A stretch of DNA of 34,372 bases, taken from the NCBI GenBank assembly GCA_028275445.1, contig JAPWUQ010000006.1, forward strand, positions 1 to 34,372, in the 5' to 3' direction. The notes under the pieces were generated by a model, which was given only the letters and a program-made list of their open reading frames with translations, made no database searches and was not told the origin of the DNA. Source of the DNA: Anaerolineae bacterium (GTDB lineage: Bacteria > Chloroflexota > Anaerolineae > JACIWP01). The position numbers and the translations under genes were made by a program. How positions within the stretch are numbered: position 1 is the stretch's first letter; every line of letters starts with the position of its first letter. Shown piece after piece: positions 1 to 8,477 of the stretch.

Positions 1-1250
1 GTGGCCGGCGTGTAGAGGCCGCTTTGGAAGGCCGTGGCATAGGTGAAGGGTTTGAGGGCGGAGCCGGGCTGGCGCAGGGCCAGGGCGGCGTTCATAGCGC
101 CGCTGATGCGGGCATTCGTATAGTCCGGACTGCCGACCATGGCCAGAATATCACCGCTGTTCGGGTCCAGGATGACCACCGCGGCGTTGTCCACGCGCCG
201 GCGCACCCCCTGCTCGTCCGGCCGATTCAGCTCCTCCAGGCGCCGGCGCGTCACTTCCAGCGCAATGCGCTGGAAGTCCAGGTCCAGGGTGGTGTAGACG
301 CGCAGGCCCCCCTGGCGCAGGCGGTCGGTTCCCAGCTCACGCTCCAGGATGCCGGCCACATAGGCGGAGAAATGGGGCGCTTCCAGCAGATAGGGGAAGG
401 GGGAGGAGGAGAAATACAGCGGTTCCCGCGCCGCCTGTTCCGCTTCCTCCTCCGTGATATAGCCCTGCTGGACCATGAGGCGCAGGACCACGCGCTGGCG
501 CTCCATCGCGGCGTCCGGATGCTCCAGCGGGTTGTAGGCCGCCGGCGACTGGATCAGGCCGGCCAGCAGGGCCGCCTGGGCCAGGTCCAGCTCCGCGGCC
601 GGGACGCCGAAATAGGCGCGGGCGGCGGCCTCGGCCCCAAAGGCGAAGTTGCCGAAATAGGTCTGGTTGAGATAGAGCGCCAGAATCTCGTCCTTGGAGT
701 AGCGGCGGGTCAGGCGGTACGCCAGGGTGGCCTCGCGGATTTTGCGGCGCAGGGAGGTCTCATAGCGCTCTTGCGGCGAGAGCAGGAGGCCGCGCACCAC
801 CTGCTGGGTGATGGTACTGCCGCCGGCCACCACCCGGCCGGCGCGCAGATTCAGCCACAGGGAGCGCAGGATGCCGCGCGGCGAAAAGCCCGGGTTCTGG
901 TAAAAGGTGGCATCCTCCGTGGCAATGACCGCCTGGCGCAGGTGGAGCGGGATGTCGTCCAGCGCCAGCGGGACATTCTTGCCGGCCTCCGGGTGGATCA
1001 CCTCATGGATGACCCGCCCCTGCCTATCGTAAATGAAGGAGCTGGGAGCCGAAAGGCGCGCCGACACTCCCTCCACCGCCGGCAGATCGCGCACCAGGAG
1101 GGCATAATAGAGGCCGGCGCCCCCCAGGAGGAGCGTCTCCAGCACCAGGGCCAACAGCAGGGCGGCCCGCAGGAGCCTGCGCACCCGGGAAAGCCGGCGC
1201 TCGGTTGTCGAACGCGCCGTTCCCATCATATCATCCGGTTTCAGCGTCAT
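1..1250 (-). CDS. Class A penicillin-binding protein (GT51 transglycosylase/transpeptidase), 3' end cut off by window
   Basis: This is a bifunctional peptidoglycan synthase that polymerises lipid II and cross-links stem peptides at the outer face of the membrane. I translated it by hand because it runs off the window and is missing from the ORF track. A cytoplasmic basic start is followed by one membrane anchor (about residues 29-50). The GT51 signatures then appear in order: 'ATEDATFY' with the catalytic Glu near 112, 'GGSTITQQ', 'RKIREA' and 'EILALYLNQ'. A linker leads to the start of the transpeptidase domain, where 'GSALKPF' supplies the SxxK nucleophile near residue 401. The SxN and KTG motifs would lie beyond base 1. 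The start is uncertain: ATG at 1250 is the most upstream, but has no good ribosome site, and in-frame ATGs at 1229 and 1226 are alternatives. It follows the MetH-activation gene by 63 bp and may be cotranscribed with it. Confidence 0.93.
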   Translation of the reverse strand, partial: MTLKPDDMMGTARSTTERRLSRVRRLLRAALLLALVLETLLLGGAGLYYALLVRDLPAVEGVSARLSAPSSFIYDRQGRVIHEVIHPEAGKNVPLALDDIPLHLRQAVIATEDATFYQNPGFSPRGILRSLWLNLRAGRVVAGGSTITQQVVRGLLLSPQERYETSLRRKIREATLAYRLTRRYSKDEILALYLNQTYFGNFAFGAEAAARAYFGVPAAELDLAQAALLAGLIQSPAAYNPLEHPDAAMERQRVVLRLMVQQGYITEEEAEQAAREPLYFSSSPFPYLLEAPHFSAYVAGILERELGTDRLRQGGLRVYTTLDLDFQRIALEVTRRRLEELNRPDEQGVRRRVDNAAVVILDPNSGDILAMVGSPDYTNARISGAMNAALALRQPGSALKPFTYATAFQSGLYTPA

Positions 1251-1313
1251 AAGAGAGGCTTCACTGCCAGGACGCTGAAAGGGGGAGCAAAGTTCCCGCC
1301 GGCGCCCTCCATC

Positions 1314-2000
1314 TCAGGAGTAGACACGCTCGCGCCGGCGCCAGCAGGAATCCTTCAAGGCGCACAAGTGGCACAGGGTGCCGACGGTCTTCTCGCTGTA
1401 GTCCGGGCTCAATGGAATCAGCACAGAGGACGACTTCTGCGGCACCAGCATAGCGCTGGAGGTGATGGTGACGCCGATCTCGTCCGCCGGCACCAGCTTG
1501 ATCAGGTCGCGCTGGCCCTGCACCGGCCAGCCCATGGGCGAGCCGGGGTACAGTCCCGGCCCCACGCCCCATCCCAGCTCGTCGGCCATCTGCTGGGCCA
1601 TCTCGCGGGCATGCATCTGCACCTGCCCGACGGCCACCACGCCGGCGCAGTCGAGCATATACCCCTTGAGCGAATCGCCGCTGGACATCAGGTCATGCAC
1701 TTCCTTCTCCAGGCGGGGGCCGATGGTGGCCACTGCCACCAGCACGCGGCGCGCCGGCGCGGCATAATCCGCCCGCTTGCCCAGCCGGATGCGAATATTC
1801 CCCTCCAGCACCAGCTCCTCGCCCTCGACCCCTTTGCTTTCCAGGACGTTATAGGCCAGGGCCGGCTCGATCAGTTCATAGGCGCGCGCGATGGCCCACT
1901 GGGTAGCTTCCAGGACGGCCGGCGGCGGGTTCTCCCGGGCCTGCCGGCGCAGGACTTCCTTGGGGTCAATGCGCACCGGGATGTCGCGAATCACTGGCAT
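1314..2000 (-). CDS. Free-standing vitamin B12-dependent methionine synthase activation-domain protein
   Basis: The 228-residue protein resembles the C-terminal reactivation domain of cobalamin-dependent methionine synthase. That domain binds S-adenosylmethionine and helps remethylate cob(II)alamin. Family-like stretches are 'GYMLDCAGVVAVGQ', the 'PGLYPGSPMGWPVQGQ' loop and 'EIGVTITSSAMLVPQKS'. In classic MetH this domain is fused to the methyltransferase; split versions are known, for example in Thermotoga. It ends in a Cys motif, C-x2-C-x6-C ('LCHLCALKDSC'), that could bind metal. I start it at ATG 2000 (MPVIRDIP), which has 'gggagg' upstream, not at the track's 2105, whose extra residues look like untranslated leader. 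No methionine synthase or corrinoid protein is in view. It may instead serve another corrinoid methyltransferase, such as the MttB-like protein at 15944; that link is inference. Confidence 0.82.
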   Translation of the reverse strand: MPVIRDIPVRIDPKEVLRRQARENPPPAVLEATQWAIARAYELIEPALAYNVLESKGVEGEELVLEGNIRIRLGKRADYAAPARRVLVAVATIGPRLEKEVHDLMSSGDSLKGYMLDCAGVVAVGQVQMHAREMAQQMADELGWGVGPGLYPGSPMGWPVQGQRDLIKLVPADEIGVTITSSAMLVPQKSSSVLIPLSPDYSEKTVGTLCHLCALKDSCWRRRERVYS

Positions 2001-2042
2001 GATATGAGTTCCTCCCTCTTGAGAATGCCGGCATGCGGGATA

Positions 2043-2071
2043 ATTGTATAGCATTTTGGAAAATTTGGGAA
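2043..2071 (-). promoter_or_regulatory. Possible promoter for the MetH-activation gene
   Basis: On the minus strand, TACAAT (2043-2048) lies 17 bp after TTCCCA (2066-2071), in an AT-rich island that stands out from the surrounding high-GC sequence. It would leave a leader of about 35 bases before ATG 2000. The -10 is good and the -35 is weak. The rest of the 2001-2200 gap holds this site, the opposite promoter at 2120-2148 and no gene I can support. I saw no B12 riboswitch signature. Confidence 0.35.
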
Positions 2072-2119
2072 ACGGCCCGCTCCACGCTACAACAGTTGCC
2101 GGCATACGCCCCTGATTCT

Positions 2120-2148
2120 TTGCCTTCGCGCCTATCTTAGGGTATAAT
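2120..2148 (+). promoter_or_regulatory. Sigma-70-type promoter of the GDP-rhamnose/polysaccharide run
   Basis: TTGCCT (2120-2125) and a perfect TATAAT (2143-2148) are separated by exactly 17 bp. The ATG that the ORF track uses for the first gene (2147) lies inside the -10 box, so it cannot be in the transcript. This pushes the true start to TTG 2201, with a leader of about 45 bases. It is the only convincing promoter I find for the plus-strand genes between 2201 and 18741. Confidence 0.75.
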
Positions 2149-2200
2149 GCGGCGTGTTATCAGACGTTGGCCAGTCGGTCTTTGGCGGCAGGGGGCGGTA

Positions 2201-3169
2201 TTGAAGGCGCTCATCACCGGCATCACCGGCTTCGTGGGAAGCCACCTGGCGGAATACCTGCTGGAAGTGCCGGCCTGGGAAGTGGCGGGCACATTCTATC
2301 ATCAGCCAGACCACATCGAACATCTGCGGTCACGGGTGCGCCTGTTCCGCGCCGATTTGTCGCGCCCCGAAGAGGCGCAGGCGGTGCTGGAAGAGTACCG
2401 CCCGGACTGCATCTTCCACCTGGCCGCCCAGTCCCTCACCGCCCGCTCGCATCAGGACCCCTGGCAGACGCTGGAAACGAATATCCGCATGCAGTTGAAC
2501 GTGCTGGAAGGCGTGCGCCGGCTGAACCTGCCGGCGCGCCTGCTGGTGGTCGGCTCGGGCGAAGAGTACGGGTTGGTCCATCCGGAGGAGCTTCCCATCC
2601 GCGAGGAGCAGCCCTTCCGCCCCCTCAACCCGTACGCCGTCAGCAAGATCGCCCAGGATATGCTGGGCCTGCAGTACCATCTGAGCTACGGCCTGGATGT
2701 GGTGCGGGTGCGCCCGTTCAATCACATCGGCCCGCGCCAGCGCCTGGGATTCGTGGCGCCCGATTTCGCCCATCAGATCGCGGAGGCGGAAGCCGGCCGG
2801 CGCGAGCCGGTCATCCGCGTCGGCAACCTGGACGTGAGCCGCGACTTCAGCGATGTGCGCGATGTGGTGCGCGCCTATTACCTGGCGGTGGTCAAGGGGG
2901 AGGCCGGCGAGGTCTACAACATCGGATCGGGACAGGCGCGCTCCATCCGCGAGCTGTTGGAAGGCCTCCTGCGCCTGAGCACCATCCCTCTGCGCTGTGA
3001 GGAATCCCCCGCCCAGGCCCGCCCGGTGGACATTCCCTGCATCCGCGCCGACTTCAGCAAGTTCCAGGCCCGGACGGGCTGGAAACCGGAAATACCCTTC
3101 GAACAGAGTCTGAAAGATATCCTGGACTATTGGAGAGCGGAAGTCCGTAAATCTCTGGAGAGGCAGTGA
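2201..3169 (+). CDS. rmd: GDP-4-dehydro-6-deoxy-D-mannose reductase (short-chain dehydrogenase fold)
   Basis: The enzyme would reduce the Gmd product to GDP-D-rhamnose in the cytoplasm. The 322-residue protein opens with the NAD(P)-binding 'TGITGFVG' (G7-x2-G10-x2-G13). The extended-SDR catalytic set follows, with Ser119 in 'GSGEEYG' and Tyr145/Lys149 in 'YAVSK'. 'RPFNHIGPRQ' and 'SRDFSDVRDVV' are typical of the Rmd branch rather than of fucose synthase. I choose TTG 2201, preceded by 'gcaggggg', because the longer track start at 2147 overlaps the -10 box of the promoter. The stop is 3 bp before gmd, so the pair is translated together. A close relative reducing to another 6-deoxy sugar, such as 6-deoxy-D-talose, cannot be excluded by eye. 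Confidence 0.88.
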   Translation: MKALITGITGFVGSHLAEYLLEVPAWEVAGTFYHQPDHIEHLRSRVRLFRADLSRPEEAQAVLEEYRPDCIFHLAAQSLTARSHQDPWQTLETNIRMQLNVLEGVRRLNLPARLLVVGSGEEYGLVHPEELPIREEQPFRPLNPYAVSKIAQDMLGLQYHLSYGLDVVRVRPFNHIGPRQRLGFVAPDFAHQIAEAEAGRREPVIRVGNLDVSRDFSDVRDVVRAYYLAVVKGEAGEVYNIGSGQARSIRELLEGLLRLSTIPLRCEESPAQARPVDIPCIRADFSKFQARTGWKPEIPFEQSLKDILDYWRAEVRKSLERQ

Positions 3170-4150
<981 letters not shown>

Positions 4151-4170
4151 CACCAGCGGAGGGAAACCCC

Positions 4171-5616
4171 ATGACTACTCGCATCAAATTCGGCACCGAC
4201 GGCTGGCGAGCCATCATCGCCGAGGATTACACCTTTGAGAACGTGCGCATCTGCGCCAAAGCGACCGCGCGCTACCTGCGCGACACCGGCATGGCCGGCC
4301 GCGGGCTGGTGGTGGGCTACGATACCCGTTTCCAGTCGGAGCGCTTTGCCGAGGCCGTGGCCACCGTTGTGGCCTCCGAGGGCATCAAAGCCTATTTGTG
4401 CGACCGGCCGGCGCCCACCCCGACCATTTCCTTCTCCATCCTGGACCGCCAGGCCGCCGGCGCGGTGGTCATCACCGCCAGCCACAACCCGGGTATCTGG
4501 AACGGCTACAAATACAAGCCGGAATACGCCGGCTCCGCCTCGCCCGAGGTCATCGCCGCGCTGGAGGAGCGCATCGCCGCCATCCAGGCCGAGGGCCGGC
4601 CAGTCACTCCCATGCCCCTGCAGGAGGCCCTCGATAAGGGATTGGTGGAGCTGTTCAACCCCGAGCCGGCCTATATGGCCCAGCTCCACAAGCTGGTGGA
4701 CATCCAGGCCATCAAGGATGCCGGCCTGAAGATCGTGGTGGACCCGATGTACGGCGCCGGCATCGACTATTTCCCCAAACTGCTGGCCGGCGGCCGGACC
4801 CAGGTCATCCAGGTCAACGGCTTCCGCAACCCCATTTTCCCGGGCATGCACAACCCCGAGCCGATTGACCACAACCTCCATATCCTGCGCAGCGCCATCC
4901 TGGAGCATCGGGCCGATGTGGGACTGGCCAACGACGGCGACGCTGACCGCATTGGGGTCATGGACGAGCGGGGTGTCTTCATCAATCAGCTCCAGGTCTA
5001 CGCCCTGCTCCTGCTCTACCTGCTGGAGGTGCGCGGCATGCGCGGCCCCATCGTCAAGACCCTGACCACCACGGTGATGGCCTATAAGTTGGCGGAGAAA
5101 TACGGCCTGCCGGTGTACGAGACCCCGGTGGGGTTCAAATATGTGGGGCCCAAGATGCTGGAGACGGGCGCTATCATGGGCGGCGAGGAGAGCGGCGGCT
5201 TTGGCTTCAAGGGCCATATCCCGGAGCGCGACGGCATCCTGGCCGGCCTCTTTATCCTGGACCTGATGGTCAAGCTGGGCAAGAAGCCCTCGGAACTGAT
5301 CGAATATCTGTACGCCCAGGTGGGGCCGCATTACTATGACCGCGTTGACGTGCCCTTCCCGCCGGAGCGGCGCGACGAAGTGGTGGCGCGCGTGCGGGAG
5401 GCCCGCCCGACCCAGATCGCCGGCCTGGCCGTCCGCAGTCTCGACACCACCGACGGTTTCCGCTTCCACCTGGAGGACGGCGGATGGCTGCTCATCCGCT
5501 TCTCCGGCACGGAGCCTATCATCCGGGTGTACACGGAGACCACGCACCAGGATAAGGTGCAGAAAATCCTGGAAGAGGGCCTGGCCCTGGCCGGCCTGCA
5601 GGCGCCCGGGAAATAG
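4171..5616 (+). CDS. Phosphoglucomutase/phosphomannomutase (alpha-D-phosphohexomutase)
   Basis: It interconverts hexose 6-phosphate and hexose 1-phosphate. Beside gmd and rmd it most likely provides mannose 1-phosphate for GDP-mannose. The protein has 481 residues and all four domain signatures: 'ITASHNP' with the phosphoserine at Ser104, the magnesium loop 'DGDADR' (255-260), the sugar-specificity loop 'GGEESGG' (337-343) and the phosphate-binding 'RFSGTEP' from Arg443. 'GEESGG' is compatible with dual glucose/mannose use, so substrate is not settled by motif. ATG 4171 follows 'gcggaggg' at good spacing; the track's longer start (3937) runs back through gmd in another frame and is rejected. 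The tatD gene begins 8 bp downstream. Confidence 0.92.
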   Translation: MTTRIKFGTDGWRAIIAEDYTFENVRICAKATARYLRDTGMAGRGLVVGYDTRFQSERFAEAVATVVASEGIKAYLCDRPAPTPTISFSILDRQAAGAVVITASHNPGIWNGYKYKPEYAGSASPEVIAALEERIAAIQAEGRPVTPMPLQEALDKGLVELFNPEPAYMAQLHKLVDIQAIKDAGLKIVVDPMYGAGIDYFPKLLAGGRTQVIQVNGFRNPIFPGMHNPEPIDHNLHILRSAILEHRADVGLANDGDADRIGVMDERGVFINQLQVYALLLLYLLEVRGMRGPIVKTLTTTVMAYKLAEKYGLPVYETPVGFKYVGPKMLETGAIMGGEESGGFGFKGHIPERDGILAGLFILDLMVKLGKKPSELIEYLYAQVGPHYYDRVDVPFPPERRDEVVARVREARPTQIAGLAVRSLDTTDGFRFHLEDGGWLLIRFSGTEPIIRVYTETTHQDKVQKILEEGLALAGLQAPGK

Positions 5617-5624
5617 CGGCCGCT

Positions 5625-6401
5625 ATGCTGGTGGACACCCATGCCCATCTGGACTTCGACGATTTTGACGCCGACCGGGAGGAGGTGATCCGGCGGGCCC
5701 GGGAGGCCGGCGTGGTGTATATCATCAACCCGGGAGCCGACCTGGAATCGAGCCGGCGGGCAATCGCCTTGGCCGAATCGCACCCGGGGATTTTCGCCGC
5801 CGTGGGGATTCATCCCCATGAGGCGAGCAGTCTGACAGACGATGCCTGGCAGGAACTGCGCCGGCTGGCCCAGCACCCGTGCGTGGTCGCCATCGGCGAG
5901 ATTGGGCTGGACTACTACCGCGACCTATCGCCGCGGCCCATCCAGCAGGCGGCGTTCCGCCGGCAGTTGGCGCTGGCCGCGGAACGGGGACTGCCGGTCA
6001 TCATCCATGACCGTGACGCCCATGAGGATGTGCTGGCCATACTGGAACAATGGCGCGCGGAAGGCAACAACCTGCCGATCCTTTTCCACGCCTTTTCGGG
6101 TGATCTGGGGATCGCGCAGCGAGTGCTGAAACTGGGCGGCTACATCGCCATCGGGGGGCCGGTAACCTTCACCAACGCGCGCCGTCTGCCGGCCATGCTC
6201 CCCCAGCTTCCGCTGGAGCGGCTGGTGGTGGAGACCGACTGCCCATACCTGGCGCCGCACCCATATCGAGGTCAGCGCAATGAGCCGGCCTACCTGCCGT
6301 TGGTGGTCGAAAAGATGGCATCCCTATGCCAGCGGCCGGCGGAGGAAATTGCCCGGCTGACAACGGAGAATGCCCGCCGGCTGTTCCGACTGCCGGCGTA
6401 A
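5625..6401 (+). CDS. tatD: TatD-family metal-dependent hydrolase (DNase)
   Basis: TatD enzymes are TIM-barrel metallohydrolases with 3'-5' exonuclease activity on DNA or RNA, and some act on D-aminoacyl-tRNA. All expected metal ligands are visible: 'DTHAHLD' (His6, His8), 'IGEIGLDYY' (Glu92), 'IIHDRDAH' (His128), 'FHAFSG' (His155) and 'ETDCPYLAP' (Asp205). The length, 258 residues, is standard. The ATG starts 8 bp after the phosphohexomutase stop. It looks like a housekeeping passenger in a polysaccharide transcript and has no obvious role in glycan assembly. Confidence 0.93.
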   Translation: MLVDTHAHLDFDDFDADREEVIRRAREAGVVYIINPGADLESSRRAIALAESHPGIFAAVGIHPHEASSLTDDAWQELRRLAQHPCVVAIGEIGLDYYRDLSPRPIQQAAFRRQLALAAERGLPVIIHDRDAHEDVLAILEQWRAEGNNLPILFHAFSGDLGIAQRVLKLGGYIAIGGPVTFTNARRLPAMLPQLPLERLVVETDCPYLAPHPYRGQRNEPAYLPLVVEKMASLCQRPAEEIARLTTENARRLFRLPA

Positions 6402-6443
6402 GCTACTTGGACTGGGGAATACTTGTCGTATGAAGGAGTGCCT

Positions 6444-7427
6444 GTGGAGCTGGCGGTAAAAGACATCCTGGCGACGATCCAACCGACGTTACTCCTGGTG
6501 GAGGAGAAACTGCGCGAAGGGGTGGACGAGATGTTCCTGCCCCTGGGGCAGGGTCTCCGCAATTTGCTGGACAGCGGCGGCAAGCGTCTGCGGCCGGCAT
6601 TGGTCATCTTTGCCTCGCGCATTCACCCCGGCGCGCCGCTGGAGCGGGTCATCTCCCTGGCGGCCTCGGTGGAGACCCTGCACACGGCCACGCTGGTGCA
6701 TGATGACCTGATTGATGGGGCGACGGTGCGGCGCGGCCGGCGCACCCTCAATGCCACCTGGCCGGCCGCCGCCACGGTGCTGGCCGGCGATTACCTCTTC
6801 GCCCGCGCCGCCAAGTTCGCCGCGGAAACCGAGAACACCCGCGTCGTCACCATCTTCGCCGAGACGCTGATGACCATTTGCGAGGGGGAACTGTATCAGC
6901 TCTTCGGCGCCTATCACCTGGACCAGGACCTGGAAAGCTACTACCGGCGCATCTTCAGCAAGACCGCCTCGCTGTTCGCCGCTTCCACGGAAGCCGGCGC
7001 CACCCTCAGCGGCGCCGACGCGGCCACCATCCAGGCACTGCGGGAATACGGGAAGAACCTGGGCATGTCCTTCCAGATCCAGGACGATTTGCTGGATATC
7101 GTCGGTGATGAGCGCCGGCTGGGCAAACCGACCGGCAGTGACCTGCGCCAGGGCATCGTCACCCTGCCGGTGTACTACTTCCTGCGTCATTACCCGGGCG
7201 AACGGGAGCGCCTGGAGCGCGCACTGCAGGCGGAGCCGGCGGAGCGAGAGCGCGCCATCGCCGAGATCGTGGAGGATATCCGCTCTTCGCCGGCGGTGGA
7301 GGACTGCCGGCGCGAGGCCGGCCAGTTCGCCGAACGCGCCCGACAGGCCCTGGCCCCGCTCCCCGATGTCGAGGAGAAGCGCTATCTGTTGGCGTTGGTC
7401 ACCGCCTTGCTTGACCGCGACGTATGA
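6444..7427 (+). CDS. Trans-polyprenyl diphosphate synthase (long-chain type)
   Basis: It elongates an allylic diphosphate with isopentenyl diphosphate to make an all-trans chain, probably the side chain of a respiratory quinone. The two Asp-rich motifs are 'DDLID' (87-91) and 'DDLLD' (214-218), with 'GGKRLRP' near the N terminus and 'GKPTGSDLRQG' after the second motif. The small residues before the first motif ('LHTATLVH') suggest a long product rather than farnesyl or geranylgeranyl. I start it at GTG 6444, which has 'aaggag' five bases upstream, rather than at the track's TTG 6423. The last codons overlap the next gene by 4 bp (ATGA), so it is translationally coupled to the GT2 gene. It is not the cis-type undecaprenyl synthase used for glycan carriers. 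Confidence 0.88.
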   Translation: MELAVKDILATIQPTLLLVEEKLREGVDEMFLPLGQGLRNLLDSGGKRLRPALVIFASRIHPGAPLERVISLAASVETLHTATLVHDDLIDGATVRRGRRTLNATWPAAATVLAGDYLFARAAKFAAETENTRVVTIFAETLMTICEGELYQLFGAYHLDQDLESYYRRIFSKTASLFAASTEAGATLSGADAATIQALREYGKNLGMSFQIQDDLLDIVGDERRLGKPTGSDLRQGIVTLPVYYFLRHYPGERERLERALQAEPAERERAIAEIVEDIRSSPAVEDCRREAGQFAERARQALAPLPDVEEKRYLLALVTALLDRDV

Positions 7428-8455
7428 ATGAGACCACTGCCTCCGAACATGCCTCATCCGCCGACGCTGACCTTTCCATTATTATTGTAAGCTGGAACGT
7501 GCGGGAGCTCCTGCGGCGCTGTCTGGGCTCCATCACTGCCAGCATGGGCGGCCTGCCGGCCCACAGCCCCCGCCCGTACGAGGTTATCGTGGTGGACAAT
7601 GCCTCGCAGGACGCCACCGCGGAGATGGTGCGCTCGGAGTTCCCCTGGGTGCAGTTGATCGCCAATACGGAGAACGCCGGCTTCACCCGCGCCAACAATC
7701 AGGCCCTTCGCCTCGCCCGCGGCCGCTATATCCTCCTCCTGAACCCGGATACCGAGATCGTGGGGGATGCCCTGCCGGCCATGCTGGCCTATATGGATGC
7801 CCACCCCGACATCGGGGGGCTGGGGCCGCAACTGCGCTTCCCCGACGGCCGCCGGCAGTCCTCCCGCCGGCGCTTCCCCACCTATGCGACGGCCTTTGTG
7901 GAGAGCACCCCCCTCCAGCGCTGGTTCCCACACAGCCGGCTCCTTCAACGCTACTACATGGCCGATGTGCCCGATGACCAGCCCCATGCGGTGGACTGGC
8001 TGGTGGGGGCCTGCCTGCTCCTGCGGCGCGAGGTGGTGGAGCGCGTGGGACTGCTGGACGAACGCTTCTTCATGTATTCCGAGGAGCTGGACTATGCCTG
8101 GCGCATGCGCCAGGCCGGCTGGCCCCTGGTCTATTTCCCAGACGCGGTGGTGATTCACCATGAGGCGCAGTCCAGCGGCCAGGTGGCGGCGGAGCGGCTC
8201 ATCCTGTTCCACACCAGCAAGGTGGAGTTCTTCCACAAATGGTTCGGCCGGCGGCGCGGCGAAATCCTGCGCGGGTTCCTGCTGGCGTGCTTCGCCTGGG
8301 AATGGTGCGTGGAAGGGGCGAAGGCGCTCCTGGGCCATAAACGGCCCATGCGGCTGGCACGTATGCGGGCCTATGCCCGGGTCCTGCGCTCCGGATTGCG
8401 GCCGGCATCCCTGCCGGCGCCGGCCGCCGCGCTGCCTCATGCACACCTGGATTGA
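7424..8455 (+). CDS. Family 2 glycosyltransferase (rhamnosyltransferase-like)
   Basis: This is a cytoplasmic GT-A-fold sugar transferase. The N-terminal nucleotide-sugar site is 'LSIIIVSWNVRELL' (17-30) with 'VVDNASQDAT' (57-64). The metal-binding DxD-equivalent is 'NPDTE' (107-111). The acceptor-side catalytic acids lie in 'MYSEELDYAWRM' (Glu220, Glu221, Asp223). The 'DWLVGACLLLRREV' stretch and overall form are those of WbbL/rhamnosyltransferase-like enzymes, which suits an operon that makes GDP-rhamnose, although WbbL itself uses dTDP-L-rhamnose. The donor is therefore open. A hydrophobic patch near 276-290 may dock it to the membrane. ATG 7424 overlaps the preceding stop in an ATGA. Confidence 0.87.
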   Translation: MNETTASEHASSADADLSIIIVSWNVRELLRRCLGSITASMGGLPAHSPRPYEVIVVDNASQDATAEMVRSEFPWVQLIANTENAGFTRANNQALRLARGRYILLLNPDTEIVGDALPAMLAYMDAHPDIGGLGPQLRFPDGRRQSSRRRFPTYATAFVESTPLQRWFPHSRLLQRYYMADVPDDQPHAVDWLVGACLLLRREVVERVGLLDERFFMYSEELDYAWRMRQAGWPLVYFPDAVVIHHEAQSSGQVAAERLILFHTSKVEFFHKWFGRRRGEILRGFLLACFAWEWCVEGAKALLGHKRPMRLARMRAYARVLRSGLRPASLPAPAAALPHAHLD

Positions 8456-8477
8456 GGAGTGGTTGGAGGGATAAGGC

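Noticed and set aside
24-2051. 675-residue plus-strand ORF at the left end
   Set aside because: It is antisense to the penicillin-binding protein and MetH-activation genes, has low-complexity His/Gln/Gly/Ala-rich composition and no recognisable motif; long antisense frames are expected at this GC content.
2001-2200. Cobalamin riboswitch upstream of the MetH-activation gene
   Set aside because: No B12-box-like sequence or suitable set of stems was found in the short leader.
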